A stretch of 17,636 nt of DNA from NCBI GenBank assembly GCA_021793115.1, contig JAJYTJ010000074.1, positions 1-17,636 on the forward strand, given 5' to 3'. A program made the translations under genes and the position numbers. Below the pieces are notes generated by a model. That model saw nothing but the letters and a program-made list of their open reading frames with translations, was not told the DNA's origin and searched no databases. Positions 1 through 8,034 of this stretch are shown here, one piece after another. Position 1 is the stretch's first letter, and the number at the start of each line of letters is the position of its first letter. The DNA is from Actinomycetes bacterium. GTDB taxonomy: Bacteria > Actinomycetota > Actinomycetes > Actinomycetales > Cellulomonadaceae.

Positions 1-242
1 GACGTGCGGCGGCGCGGCGTGAACCGCTGGACGAACGTGGCGGCGTCGCGCGAGCGGTTCTGGCCGTCGATCCACCCGCTGCACAGCGCCTCGTCGAGCG
101 CCTGCGCGTAGGTCAGCGACGTGGGCTCCACCGTGCCCTTCTTGGCGAGCGCGAGCCACACGCCGTCGCTGTCGTCCTCGTGCTCGTCCAGCCATGCCCG
201 CCACGCCGCCGCGTCGCGCAGCACCAGCACCTCGTCGGCCAT
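1..242 (-). CDS. YdeI/OmpD-associated family protein, N-terminal part (cut by window edge)
   Basis: The 80 codons visible begin MADEVLVLRDAAAWRAWLDE and include a DGVWLALAKKG stretch followed by YAQALDEALCSGWIDGQ and a QRFTPRR motif. These are the conserved N-terminal blocks of the YdeI/OmpD-associated (bacteriocin-protection-like) family, a small soluble protein family of about 190 residues with no established reaction. The C-terminal half lies outside the window. The start is the ATG at 242-240. The stop of the acyltransferase gene that reads towards it is only 3 bp away, so the two are probably co-transcribed, with this gene second. Family recognition is from motif memory; the role is unknown. 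Confidence 0.82.
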   Translation of the reverse strand, partial: MADEVLVLRDAAAWRAWLDEHEDDSDGVWLALAKKGTVEPTSLTYAQALDEALCSGWIDGQNRSRDAATFVQRFTPRRRT

Positions 243-245
243 CGC

Positions 246-1412
246 TCACCCCTTCCCGGACGCGATCATCGCCGCAGGGTGCGACATGCCCGACCGCGGC
301 CGCTCGAACCGGCCGAACGCGCGCACGAGCAGCGCGAGCGCCAGGCCGTACGCGCCGAACCAGGCCGGCCGCGCGGCCCACCAGTCGACGCCCCATGCCA
401 CGGGCAGCCGCTCGTGCAGCACCAGGAGGTCCAGGCCCACCACCGCGAACATCGCGGTGAGGTGCCACACGAACACGGTCATCGAGCGGCGCGCCAGCCA
501 CCGGACGAGCGCGCGCCCGGCGCCCCGGGCCCAGCGCTCGAGCGCCGGCCGCAGCAGCAGCGCGGCGCACAGCTGGGCCACGCACTGGGCGACGATCGGC
601 GCCGTGGGCGGGTTGAGGTTGGAGAACGCGTCGCCCGGCATGCCCACCATGCTCACCGGGTACGGGCCGAGGGCCACCAGCAGCGCCATCGCGCCGACGC
701 CCGCCACGAGCCCCGCCCAGAGCACGCGCCGGCCGGGCAGGCGGCCCCGGCCCTGGACGCGATCGTCGGCGTAGGCCAGGCCCGCGAGGAACGGCACCGC
801 CCACACGAGCAGCACGTTCGCCCAGGCCACCGGCGCCAGCCCGGCGCCGAACCGCAGCGCGTCGACGACGAGCGGCGCGGCCGCGGCCACCACCAGGGCG
901 CGCCACCGCCACCGCCGCCACGCCCGCAGCAGCAGCGGCGCGGGCACCAGGAGCGCGACCCACACCGCGAGGAACCACAACGGCTGCGGCGCGAGGAACG
1001 CCAGCCGCCGCACCGCGCCGCCCGGCACGCCGAGGACGAGCAGTGCCACGGCGGCGACGGCCCACGCCGCGCCGAACGCGCCGACCGGGCGGGCGACGGC
1101 TCGCACGCGCCCGACGACGGCTCCGCCCCACGGCCCGGCGGGTCGCGCGTGCTGGTAAGCCGCCGCCGCACCCGACGCGAAGAACAGCAGCGGCAGCACC
1201 TGCAGCGGCCAGGTCAGCACCCACGCCGCGCCGTGGCGCAGCGCGTTGCCGACGACGAGCGTGCGCCCGTCCCAGGTCGCCTCGGCCATGAGCCAGTGCA
1301 GCGTTACCACGCCGACCGTGCCGAGGGCCCGGATCGCGTCGATGAACGCGTCCCGGCCGGGCGGGGCCGGCGGTCGCGCGAGGGTGGGGGCCGGGGTGAG
1401 CAGGGTGGCCAT
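246..1412 (-). CDS. Acyltransferase-3 family integral membrane protein
   Basis: This 388-residue, strongly hydrophobic protein has about ten membrane segments and the family's signature near the N-terminus: R20-D21 followed by DAIRALGTVGVVTLHW, with H39 as the likely catalytic histidine. Acyltransferase-3 proteins move acyl groups from a cytoplasmic donor onto extracytoplasmic sugars, lipids or antibiotics; the substrate cannot be read from the sequence. The C-terminal segment RRSMTVFVWHLTAMF is also typical. The ATG at 1412 has a GGAAGG Shine-Dalgarno sequence 6 bp upstream, and the hydrophobic core begins soon after a Pro/Ala-rich cytoplasmic tail. A G/C palindrome shared with the sensor-kinase promoter lies 128-146 bp upstream, so the gene may belong to that two-component regulon. 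The YdeI-like gene follows after 3 bp. Confidence 0.85.
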   Translation of the reverse strand: MATLLTPAPTLARPPAPPGRDAFIDAIRALGTVGVVTLHWLMAEATWDGRTLVVGNALRHGAAWVLTWPLQVLPLLFFASGAAAAYQHARPAGPWGGAVVGRVRAVARPVGAFGAAWAVAAVALLVLGVPGGAVRRLAFLAPQPLWFLAVWVALLVPAPLLLRAWRRWRWRALVVAAAAPLVVDALRFGAGLAPVAWANVLLVWAVPFLAGLAYADDRVQGRGRLPGRRVLWAGLVAGVGAMALLVALGPYPVSMVGMPGDAFSNLNPPTAPIVAQCVAQLCAALLLRPALERWARGAGRALVRWLARRSMTVFVWHLTAMFAVVGLDLLVLHERLPVAWGVDWWAARPAWFGAYGLALALLVRAFGRFERPRSGMSHPAAMIASGKG

Positions 1413-1539
1413 GGCGGGCCTTCCGGGTCGGTGACGCTGACCCGATCAGCCTGCTGACCTGCGACGACGCCCGGAACGGGTCCGTCCTCCGCACCCGTCG
1501 AGCGGTCCGCCGGACGCGGCGGGGGAGCAGTGCCGCGGT

Positions 1540-1558
1540 GCACGGGGGTTGTCCCCCC
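1540..1558 (-). promoter_or_regulatory. Putative response-regulator operator (copy B), upstream of the acyltransferase gene
   Basis: The plus-strand sequence GCACGGGGGTTGTCCCCCC is a dyad (GGGGG, 4-nt centre, CCCCC). It matches 18 of 19 positions of a second copy upstream of the sensor kinase. Both copies lie in non-coding DNA next to this two-component system and have the same orientation relative to a downstream minus-strand gene. Binding by the LuxR-type regulator is inferred. A simple RNA hairpin is the main alternative. Confidence 0.5.
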
Positions 1559-1585
1559 GGATGCCCCGGCCGCCGCGGACGCCCT

Positions 1586-1602
1586 GGCCGCCACGGGCGG
1601 CC
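1586..1602 (-). terminator. Hairpin terminator after the two-component operon
   Basis: GGCCGCC-ACG-GGCGGCC forms a perfect 7-bp stem with a 3-nt loop, 16 bp beyond the response-regulator stop codon. A second small hairpin, GGCGCC either side of the stop codon (1612-1626), precedes it. There is no T-tract, as is usual for GC-rich actinobacterial terminators. Confidence 0.5.
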
Positions 1603-1617
1603 CGGCCCCCCGGCGCC

Positions 1618-2310
1618 TCAGGCGCCCAGGTACCGCAGCACGGCCAGCACCCGCCGGTGGTCGGCGGCGTCCGGCTCGAGGTCGAGCTTGGCGAAGATGG
1701 CCGCGACGTTCTTCTCCACGGCGCCGTACGAGAGGTACAGGGCCTCCGCGATCGCGCCGTTGGACCGGCCCTGCGCCATGAGCTCGAGCACCTCGCGCTC
1801 GCGGGCCGTCAGCCGCTCGAGCCCGGCGTCGCGCCCCCCGCTGGCGCCGAGCAGCTGGCTCACCACCTCGGGGTCGAGCACGGTCTGGCCCTCGGCCACG
1901 CGCACCAGGCCGTCGACGAAGTCGCCCACGTCGGCCACGCGGTCCTTGAGCAGGTAGCCGACGCCCCGGGCGTCGCCGGCGAGCAGGCGCGAGGCGTAGC
2001 GCGTCTCGACGTACTGCGAGAAGAGGAGCACGCCGAGCGCGGGGTGCTCGGCGCGCAGCGCGAGCGCCGCGCGCAGGCCCTCGTCGGTGTGGGTCGGCGG
2101 CATCCGGATGTCCGCGACGACGACGTCCGGTGCCGCCCCCGCCGCCACGAGCGCGGCGACCTCGCGCACCAGCGCGTCGCCGTCGCCCACGGCAGCGACC
2201 ACCTGGTGCCCGCGCCGGCCCAGCAGCGCGGCCAGGCCGTCGCGCAGGATCACGGAGTCCTCGGCGAGGACGATCCGCAACGACCGGCCCGGCCCGGGCG
2301 GGTGGCTCAC
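1618..2310 (-). CDS. LuxR/NarL-family DNA-binding response regulator
   Basis: This 230-residue protein has an N-terminal receiver domain followed by a GerE/LuxR helix-turn-helix. The receiver shows E17-D18, the phosphate-accepting aspartate D67 in VVVADIRMPP, and the switch lysine in YLLKDR. The C-terminal domain carries LTAREREVLELMAQGRSN and LYLSYGAVEKNVAAIFAKL, the DNA-recognition unit. It is the cytoplasmic output partner of the adjacent sensor kinase. The start is the GTG at 2310, chosen because it overlaps the kinase stop codon as GTGA and places the receiver about ten residues in, indicating translational coupling. The open frame extends further upstream, but that part is out of frame with the kinase and has no receiver-like sequence. 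Likely targets are its own operon and the acyltransferase gene, through the shared palindrome. Confidence 0.93.
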   Translation of the reverse strand: MSHPPGPGRSLRIVLAEDSVILRDGLAALLGRRGHQVVAAVGDGDALVREVAALVAAGAAPDVVVADIRMPPTHTDEGLRAALALRAEHPALGVLLFSQYVETRYASRLLAGDARGVGYLLKDRVADVGDFVDGLVRVAEGQTVLDPEVVSQLLGASGGRDAGLERLTAREREVLELMAQGRSNGAIAEALYLSYGAVEKNVAAIFAKLDLEPDAADHRRVLAVLRYLGA

Positions 2311-3680
2311 GATCGGGCGCCGGCCGGCAGGGTCACGGTGACCACCGTAGGGCCGCCCACGGGGCTGGACAGGTCGAACGTGCCGTCCACGGCGCGCACG
2401 CGCTCGGCCAGGCCGGCCAGCCCGGTGCGCCGTCCGGTGCCGTCCGCGGGCACGACGACCGCGCCGCCCCGCCCGTCGTCGTCCACCCGCAGCCGCAGCA
2501 CGCCGCCGGCGCGGTCCACGACGACGCGGACCACGGAGGCGCCGGCGTGCTTGGCGGCGTTGGTCACCAGCTCGGCCACCGTGAAGTAGGCGATGGACTC
2601 CACCGCGGGGGACAGCGGGCCACCCACCGCGACGGAAGGGTCGACGGCGAGGGCCACCGGCAGCGGCGCCCGCGCGGCGAGCGTCTCCAGCGCGATCGCC
2701 AGGCCGCTGTCCAGGGCCGGCGGGTGGATGCCGCGCGCGATCTCGCGCAGCTCGGTGAGCGCCTCCTTGGTCGAGGCGTGCGCCGTGCTCAGCAGCTCGT
2801 CGGCCACCGCGGGGTCGCCCGAGGCCAGCTGCTCGCGGGCCTCGCCCAGCTGCATCGCCACCGCCACCAGCCGGGCCTGCGTACCGTCGTGCAGGTCGCG
2901 CTCGATCCGCCGCAGCCGCGCGTCGGCGTCCTCGACCGAGGCGGCGCGCGACGCGCGCAGCTCGGCGACGCGCAGGCTGGTGCGCGAGGGCCCCAGCAGG
3001 GCGCCGGTCAGCACGCGGAACAGCCCGGCGAACAGGTGCTGCACCCACGGCCAGGCGAGCAGGAGCACGGCACCGCCGAGCGCGACGAGCCACAGCCGGA
3101 CCGGCGTGTCGGCGAACCAGTCGGTACCGAACTGCGCGCCGCGGTGCATCGTCCCGTCGCTCGCGGCCTGCAGGGGCAGGAACCGGTACCAGTACCAGTA
3201 CGTGAGTCCGCCGGCGCCGGTGGCGAGGAACGTGATGCTCGTGACCCAGCCGGCGATCGCGGCCGGGAACGCCAGGAACATGAACAGCAGCGCGCGCCAG
3301 CCGTCGACGTCACCGAGCATCGCCCACAGCCCCCGCCAGAACCCGCGGGGGCGGGCGAACGGCGGCGGGTCCGCCACCGGCCGGCCGAGCAGCCCGCGCG
3401 CCAGCCCGCGGTACATCGCGCCCCAGCCCCGCGCAGCGAGCACGAGCGCGCCGACGAGCCCGAGCCCGACGACCGTGACGAGCAGGCCGGCCGCCAGCGA
3501 GGGCACGAGCAGCACGTAGGCGAGCGCGAACGGCGCCAGCAGCAGCTGCAGCCACAGGTAGCCGTGCTCGCGCCAGGTCCGGGGGTGGAAGGGCGCGGTG
3601 AGCACGGTGGGTCCGCGGCGCTCCCGGCGGCCCCACACGGCCGCGTCCGTCCCGTGGGCTGGCACGCTCATGCTGGTCAT
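2307..3680 (-). CDS. Two-component sensor histidine kinase (PF13796-type sensor, HisKA_3)
   Basis: This 457-residue membrane kinase has hydrophobic segments at about 42-84, 128-160 and 195-225 that form a membrane sensor domain of the PF13796 type, with only short loops outside the membrane. Next comes a HisKA_3 dimerisation domain with the phosphorylated histidine H264 in RIERDLHDGTQARL. The ATP-binding domain has an N-box (VTNAAKHAG, N374), the DDDGRGG loop near 400-406 and the GTGRRTGLAGLAERV lid. Kinases of this class often sense envelope stress and phosphorylate a NarL-type partner, here the overlapping downstream gene. The start is taken at the ATG at 3680; a second ATG three codons in (3671) is almost as likely, because only a weak GGGAC precedes either one. 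The operator-like palindrome is 56-74 bp upstream. Confidence 0.93.
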   Translation of the reverse strand: MTSMSVPAHGTDAAVWGRRERRGPTVLTAPFHPRTWREHGYLWLQLLLAPFALAYVLLVPSLAAGLLVTVVGLGLVGALVLAARGWGAMYRGLARGLLGRPVADPPPFARPRGFWRGLWAMLGDVDGWRALLFMFLAFPAAIAGWVTSITFLATGAGGLTYWYWYRFLPLQAASDGTMHRGAQFGTDWFADTPVRLWLVALGGAVLLLAWPWVQHLFAGLFRVLTGALLGPSRTSLRVAELRASRAASVEDADARLRRIERDLHDGTQARLVAVAMQLGEAREQLASGDPAVADELLSTAHASTKEALTELREIARGIHPPALDSGLAIALETLAARAPLPVALAVDPSVAVGGPLSPAVESIAYFTVAELVTNAAKHAGASVVRVVVDRAGGVLRLRVDDDGRGGAVVVPADGTGRRTGLAGLAERVRAVDGTFDLSSPVGGPTVVTVTLPAGARS

Positions 3681-3735
3681 GGTCCCAGCCTCGCCGCGCC
3701 CGGGCGGCCGCGGCAGGGTGCGGTCCGCCGGGCGC

Positions 3736-3754
3736 GCACGGGGGATGTCCCCCC
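3736..3754 (-). promoter_or_regulatory. Putative response-regulator operator (copy A), upstream of the sensor kinase
   Basis: GCACGGGGGATGTCCCCCC (plus strand) contains the dyad GGGGGA-TG-TCCCCC and differs from copy B at one base. It lies between the esterase stop codon (11 bp away) and the kinase start (56 bp away), where an autoregulatory site would be expected. A nearby GCGGTCCGCCGG block (3720-3731) also recurs near copy B (1502-1513), but at a different spacing. The palindrome could also act as an RNA hairpin terminating the esterase gene. Confidence 0.5.
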
Positions 3755-3764
3755 TGGGGCGGGC

Positions 3765-4910
3765 CTACACGTGGGACGCGTGGAAGCCCGGGATGGTCGA
3801 TCCCAACCACGTCAGCGCCGTGGGCACGGCGCCGGCCCACACCGTCATGCGGTGGCCGGCGGAGACTTCGACCTCCGACTGGATCGACAGCGGGGCCCTG
3901 GCCGCGTGCAGCAGGGCCTCGCTCGACGAGTACGACAGGGAGTCCGCCTTGCTCGTCTGCAGCCACAGCGCGACGGGCGGTGGTGCGGACGAGGCGAGCG
4001 ACACCAGGTGATACCGCCTCCAGGCGGCATCGCCGGCGCGGAAGGGGACGTAGCCCTTCTCGAAGAGGGGCTGCGTGTAACCGCCGAGGACGACGCCGGC
4101 GCCGAACAGCTCGGGGTGGAGCATCGTCATCATGGCCGCGCACCACCCGCCGGACGAGAAGCCCAGCGTGGCCCACCCCGTGCGGTCGTGCGCCACGCGC
4201 AGGTGCGTGGCCAGCGCGTCCGGGACGTCCTTGGCGAGCCAGGTCTCCACCTGCGGCTGCCCGGTGCCGCCGTTGACGCACTCGGTGTCCACCCCCGCCG
4301 GGAACTCGAGCTGCGGGGCGACGACGATGACGGGCGCGATCTTGCCCTCGCCGCCGAGCGAGTCCAGCGACGGCACCAGGTTGACGCCCTGCATCCACAC
4401 GTCGGGCGACCCGGGGTAGCCGTGGAACGCCATGATGACCGGGTAGCTGCGGCCGGCGTTGGCGGGGTCCTCGTAGCCCACGGGCAGGCTCACCATGACC
4501 TTGCCGGTGAGGCCGCTCGCCGCTCCGGTCACGGTGAACGTCTGCACGCGCTGGCCGGGCGAGGGCAGCGGGGGGAACTGGTGGACCGTCGGAAGCGGCG
4601 TGGGCAGCGCGGACCCGGTGGGCTGCTCGCGGAGCGCCACCTGCGGCGCCACGCCGCCGGCGTCGGCCTTGACCACGGGGGTCGGGGAGGAGCCGAAGAG
4701 GTCGCCCCAGCTGACGTACCACTCGTTCTGCCGGTTGAGCACGGTGGCCACCGAGAGCACGACGAGCGCGCTCGTGAGGAGCTGGACACCGAGCCGGCCG
4801 AGCACGCCGCGCACACCCTTGCGCCCTGGCGCGCGCAGTGCGCCCCACAGCAGTGCCGCCACCGTGAGCGCCAGCACCAGCACCAGGAACGGGATCCCCG
4901 TGAGCCCCAT
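3765..4910 (-). CDS. Membrane-anchored alpha/beta-hydrolase, esterase-D/antigen-85-like
   Basis: This 381-residue protein has two N-terminal membrane helices (about 6-24 and 38-58), then a Pro/Thr-rich linker and a PF00756-type esterase domain from about residue 125. The nucleophile elbow is GFSSGGW with S252. H353 in SAGHRM and D323 in SKADS are plausible remaining triad members, assigned by order along the chain. The VIMAFHGYPG motif supplies the oxyanion region. Relatives include the S-formylglutathione hydrolase and mycolyltransferase fold; actinobacterial proteins with this anchor probably act on lipids or esters at the cell surface, but the substrate is unknown. The ATG at 4910 was chosen because it immediately precedes the first membrane helix; upstream codons are not membrane- or esterase-like. 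The gene is divergent from the DMT-like transporter. Confidence 0.85.
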   Translation of the reverse strand: MGLTGIPFLVLVLALTVAALLWGALRAPGRKGVRGVLGRLGVQLLTSALVVLSVATVLNRQNEWYVSWGDLFGSSPTPVVKADAGGVAPQVALREQPTGSALPTPLPTVHQFPPLPSPGQRVQTFTVTGAASGLTGKVMVSLPVGYEDPANAGRSYPVIMAFHGYPGSPDVWMQGVNLVPSLDSLGGEGKIAPVIVVAPQLEFPAGVDTECVNGGTGQPQVETWLAKDVPDALATHLRVAHDRTGWATLGFSSGGWCAAMMTMLHPELFGAGVVLGGYTQPLFEKGYVPFRAGDAAWRRYHLVSLASSAPPPVALWLQTSKADSLSYSSSEALLHAARAPLSIQSEVEVSAGHRMTVWAGAVPTALTWLGSTIPGFHASHV

Positions 4911-4940
4911 GACCGTCCGTCCGTCTCGTCGTCGACGAGA

Positions 4941-4969
4941 ACCGTACGAGGCGCCGGGCGGCCGTCGGT
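4941..4969 (-). promoter_or_regulatory. Predicted promoter of the esterase gene
   Basis: On the minus strand a TACGGT -10 box (4946-4941) fits the actinobacterial TANNNT pattern, and a weak CCGACG -35 box lies 17 bp upstream. Transcription would start near 4934, giving a leader of about 24 nt. The call is from consensus matching only. Confidence 0.35.
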
Positions 4970-4990
4970 GGGCGTCCGGGCCAACACTTC

Positions 4991-5017
4991 GTGCAGATCC
5001 GGTGCAGGTCAGGTGCC
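4991..5017. repeat. Three GTGC direct repeats with an exact 11-bp period in a divergent promoter region
   Basis: GTGCAG at 4991, GTGCAG at 5002 and GTGCC at 5013 start exactly 11 bp apart, one helical turn, and run into a possible -10 box (CATGAT, 5017-5022) of the transporter gene. Regularly phased short repeats next to a promoter are a common operator layout. No regulator can be named. Confidence 0.35.
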
Positions 5018-5063
5018 ATGATCGGGCGACCGGCCCGCCGTGCGCCGGGGGAGGGAGCCGCGC

Positions 5064-5873
5064 GTGATCCTCGGGCTGCTGGCCGCCGTCGGCGCCAGCG
5101 TCGGCTACGGCGTCGCCACGGTGCTGCAGGCGCTCGGTGCGCGCCGCGCGGCGGGACTGTCGGCCTTGCGCCAGCCCGCCGTCGTGGGCGGCTGCGTCCT
5201 CGACGGCGTGAGCTTCCTCGTCTCGCTCGTGGCCTTCGCGCGGCTGCCGCTGTTCCTCGTCGAGACGGTCGTCGCGTCCTCGCTCGTCGTCGTGGTGCTG
5301 CTCGCGCACCCGGTGCTGCACACGCCGCTGCGGGCGATCGACCTGGCCGCCTCGGCGGTCGTCGTCGGCGGCCTGGTGGTGCTGGCCGGGGCGGGCGGGA
5401 GCCAGCCGGCGGCCGGCGCCGACCGCACGGTGATGCGGTGGGTGTTCGTCGCGCTCGTCGTCCTCGTGGTCGGGACCGCGGCGGCCTATCGCGGTGCGCC
5501 CGCCTGGGTCATGGGGCTGGCCAGCGCGCTCGGCTACTCGGGTGTGGCGGTCGGGGTGCGCGCCGCCCGCACCACCGGCTCGTTGGTCGAGCTCGTGTGG
5601 CAGCCCATGGCGGTGGTCGTGGCGCTGTCCGGGCTCGTCGCGGTCGTCGCGTACGTGCGGGCGCTCGAGCTCGGTCCGGCGGGGCTGGCAGCGTCGCTCG
5701 TGTCCGTGGTCGAGGTCGTCGTCCCCGGCCTCGTCGGGCTCCTCGTGCTCGGCGACACGGTCCGCGCTGGCTGGGCGGTGCCGGCTGGCGTGGCCGTGCT
5801 CGCGGCGCTCGCCGGGTGCGTGGTGCTGGCGCGCGCGCCCGGCGCCGACGTGGAGCAGCCGCCGGCGACGTGA
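5064..5873 (+). CDS. DMT/EamA-like integral membrane transporter
   Basis: This 269-residue protein is almost entirely hydrophobic, with nine or ten membrane helices in two similar halves. It begins ILGLLAAVGASVGYGVATVL and includes LFLVETVVASSLVVVVLLA in the first half and GLAASLVSVVEVVVPGLVGL in the second. This fits the drug/metabolite transporter superfamily, in the branch of actinobacterial EamA/NIPA-like membrane proteins; the substrate is unknown. The start is the GTG at 5064, because GGGGGAGGGAG (5047-5057) is an excellent Shine-Dalgarno sequence 6 bp away. The in-frame GTG at 5040 lies upstream of that site and would add only a charged stub. The gene converges on helR, with 16 bp between the stop codons. 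Confidence 0.82.
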   Translation: MILGLLAAVGASVGYGVATVLQALGARRAAGLSALRQPAVVGGCVLDGVSFLVSLVAFARLPLFLVETVVASSLVVVVLLAHPVLHTPLRAIDLAASAVVVGGLVVLAGAGGSQPAAGADRTVMRWVFVALVVLVVGTAAAYRGAPAWVMGLASALGYSGVAVGVRAARTTGSLVELVWQPMAVVVALSGLVAVVAYVRALELGPAGLAASLVSVVEVVVPGLVGLLVLGDTVRAGWAVPAGVAVLAALAGCVVLARAPGADVEQPPAT

Positions 5874-5889
5874 GAGCGCGGCGCGCGCG

Positions 5890-8034
5890 TCACGACGACG
5901 TGAGGACCACCAGCTGCTGCGTGGCGCGCGTCATGGCGACGTAGCGGTCCACGGCCCCCTGGACCCCGCTGCCGAACCGGTCCGGGTCCACGAGCACCAC
6001 GAGGTCGAATTCGAGCCCCTTGGCGAGCTCCGGCGTCAGCGCCCGCACGCGCGGGTCCGCCGGGACCTCCGTGGCGCCGACGACGCACACCACGCCCTCG
6101 TCGTGCCCGTCCAGCCAGTCCTGGACCACGCGCCGCAGGTCGGACGCGGGGCCGTGGGTGACCGGCACGCCGGTGGCCCGCACCGAGGTCGGCACGTTGG
6201 CGCCCGCGACGGCGGCGCGGATCACCGGCTCGGCGTAGGCCATGACCTCTCGCGGCGTGCGGTAGTTGATGCCGAGCGTCGCCTGCGTGACGCCCCGCAG
6301 CCCCACGCGCTCCAGGCGCTGCTGCCACGTCTCGGCGAACCCGTGCCGCGCCTGCGCCCGGTCGCCCACCACCGTCATGCTCCGCGAGGGGCAGCGGGCC
6401 AGCAGCATCTGCCACTGCGCGTCGGTGAGCTCCTGCGCCTCGTCGACGACGACGTGGGCGAACGGCCCGGCGAGCGGATCGTCGTCGGCGGCCGGCAGGG
6501 CCGCCTCGTCGACGAGAGCCCCCTGCAGGTCCGCGCCCCGCAGCATGGACATCACCTGCATCTCGGAGTCGTCGGCGGCGATGAGGTGGTCCATCACCTG
6601 CTCGCGTTGCTCGCGCTCGGCCGCGAGCCGGGCCTGCCGCTCGCGCCGGCGGCGCGACGCCGCGGGGTCGCCCAAGCGGCGGCGGGCCGCGTCCAGCAGG
6701 GGGAGGTCGGCCACGGTCCAGGCGTCCGGTCGCGGCCGCTGCAGCGCGCGCACCTCGTCGGGCGCCAGCCACGGGGCGCACAGCCGGAGGTAGGCCGGCA
6801 CGGTCCACAGGTCGCCCACCAGGTCGGTCGCCTCCAGCTCGGGCCACGCCCGGCGGACGGCGGCCACCAGGTCGCGGTCGCTTCGCAGCGCGCGGCCGAC
6901 CTCGTCGGGCGGCGCGCCGTCGAGCCGGTCGGCGACGATCTCGACCAGGCGCTCCCAGATGTCGTCGCGCGCAACGTTGTGCGGCGTGCCCGGGTCCGGC
7001 GCCTCGAACGCCTCCGCCCACTCGTCGGGGCCGAGCTCGACGTCGCCCCAGGGCGTCTCCACGGTCAGCGTCGCCGCGGGCGGCCGCTCGTAGAACGCGA
7101 CGGCCGGCTCCAGGGCCCGCACCATGGCGACCGACGCCTTGAGCCGCGCCACCCGCTCGTCGGCCTCCGCCCCGGCGCGCGCCCCCTCCGGCACGAGGTC
7201 GCGCAGCGTGCACGTGCGCACGCCCTCCTCGCCGAGGGACGGCAGCACGTCCTCGACGTACGCGAGGTACGGCTCGTGCGGCCCGACGACGAGCACGCGG
7301 CCGTGGTGCCGCCCCAGCCGGGGGTCGGAGTACAGGAGGTAGGCGGTCCGGTGCAGCGCGACCACGGTCTTGCCCGTGCCGGGGCCGCCCTCGACGACGA
7401 GCGCGCCCGCCGAGCCCGCGCGGATGATCGCGTCCTGGTCGGCGGCGATGGTGGCCAGCACGTCCCGCATCCGCGCGGACCGGCTCGCGCCGAGGCTCGC
7501 GATGAACGCGGACTCGTCGTCGGGCGCAGCGGGGCCGTCGAGCCCGTCCCCGGCGAGCACCTCGTCCCAGTAGTCGGCGACGCGGCCCGCCGTCCACCGG
7601 TACCGGCGGCGGCTGACCAGGCCCATCGGCGCCGCCCGGGTCGCGCCGAAGTACGGCGCGGCGGCCGGCGAGCGCCAGTCGACCAGCAGCTGCCGGCCGG
7701 CCTCGTCGGCCAGCCCGAGGCGGCCGACGTAGACCGGCTCGTCCGCACCGGCCACCACCATGCGGCCCAGGCACAGGTCGATCCCGTACGACCGCAGCAC
7801 GCGCAGGCGGGCCGAGAGGCGGCGGATCTCCTGGTCGCGCTCGACGGCCTCCTGGCCCAGCGTGGCGGGCAGCAGCCGCTGGGCGTCGAGGCGCGCGGCG
7901 AGCTCGGCGACCTGGCGCGAGAGCGTCGCGGCGATCGCGGCGAAGTGCCGCTCGTCCGCGGCGACGAGCGCGGGGTCGGCCTTGGCGGCGAGGCGCTCGG
8001 GCAGCGCGAACGCGGTGGTGGTGGGCTCGGTCAC
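5890..8034 (-). CDS. helR: RNA polymerase recycling motor ATPase HelR (rifamycin protection)
   Basis: This 714-residue protein is a full-length actinobacterial HelD-class SF1-like ATPase. Such proteins bind RNA polymerase, push arms into its channels, and release stalled or rifamycin-bound enzyme; HelR is the rifamycin-resistance branch. Seen here: an N-terminal charged helical region (about 1-85), the conserved GRLGLADEAGRQLLVDWRSP block, Walker A GGPGTGKT (216-223), Walker B VVVDEAQELTD (528-538), the GDRAQARHGF and INYRTP helicase motifs, KGLEFDLVVL (672-681) and the terminal YVAMTRATQQLVVL. I infer that the residues just before Walker B (about 480-525) form the primary-channel loop. The GTG at 8034 is the start: GGGAG lies 8 bp upstream and TEPTTTAFALPERLAAKADP matches the usual HelR beginning. 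An RAE and a promoter precede it. No motif is missing, so it should be functional. Confidence 0.95.
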   Translation of the reverse strand: MTEPTTTAFALPERLAAKADPALVAADERHFAAIAATLSRQVAELAARLDAQRLLPATLGQEAVERDQEIRRLSARLRVLRSYGIDLCLGRMVVAGADEPVYVGRLGLADEAGRQLLVDWRSPAAAPYFGATRAAPMGLVSRRRYRWTAGRVADYWDEVLAGDGLDGPAAPDDESAFIASLGASRSARMRDVLATIAADQDAIIRAGSAGALVVEGGPGTGKTVVALHRTAYLLYSDPRLGRHHGRVLVVGPHEPYLAYVEDVLPSLGEEGVRTCTLRDLVPEGARAGAEADERVARLKASVAMVRALEPAVAFYERPPAATLTVETPWGDVELGPDEWAEAFEAPDPGTPHNVARDDIWERLVEIVADRLDGAPPDEVGRALRSDRDLVAAVRRAWPELEATDLVGDLWTVPAYLRLCAPWLAPDEVRALQRPRPDAWTVADLPLLDAARRRLGDPAASRRRRERQARLAAEREQREQVMDHLIAADDSEMQVMSMLRGADLQGALVDEAALPAADDDPLAGPFAHVVVDEAQELTDAQWQMLLARCPSRSMTVVGDRAQARHGFAETWQQRLERVGLRGVTQATLGINYRTPREVMAYAEPVIRAAVAGANVPTSVRATGVPVTHGPASDLRRVVQDWLDGHDEGVVCVVGATEVPADPRVRALTPELAKGLEFDLVVLVDPDRFGSGVQGAVDRYVAMTRATQQLVVLTSS

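Noticed and set aside
2130..5021. A very long plus-strand open frame antisense to the two-component system and esterase genes
   Set aside because: Composition is Arg/Gly/Ala/Gln-rich with no domain pattern; it arises because stop codons are rare in the mirror frame of GC-rich genes.
5869..5894. CGTGA...TCACG pair spanning the convergent stops of the DMT-like gene and helR
   Set aside because: Only five outer base pairs form and the inner GC alternation pairs ambiguously; not strong enough for a terminator call.
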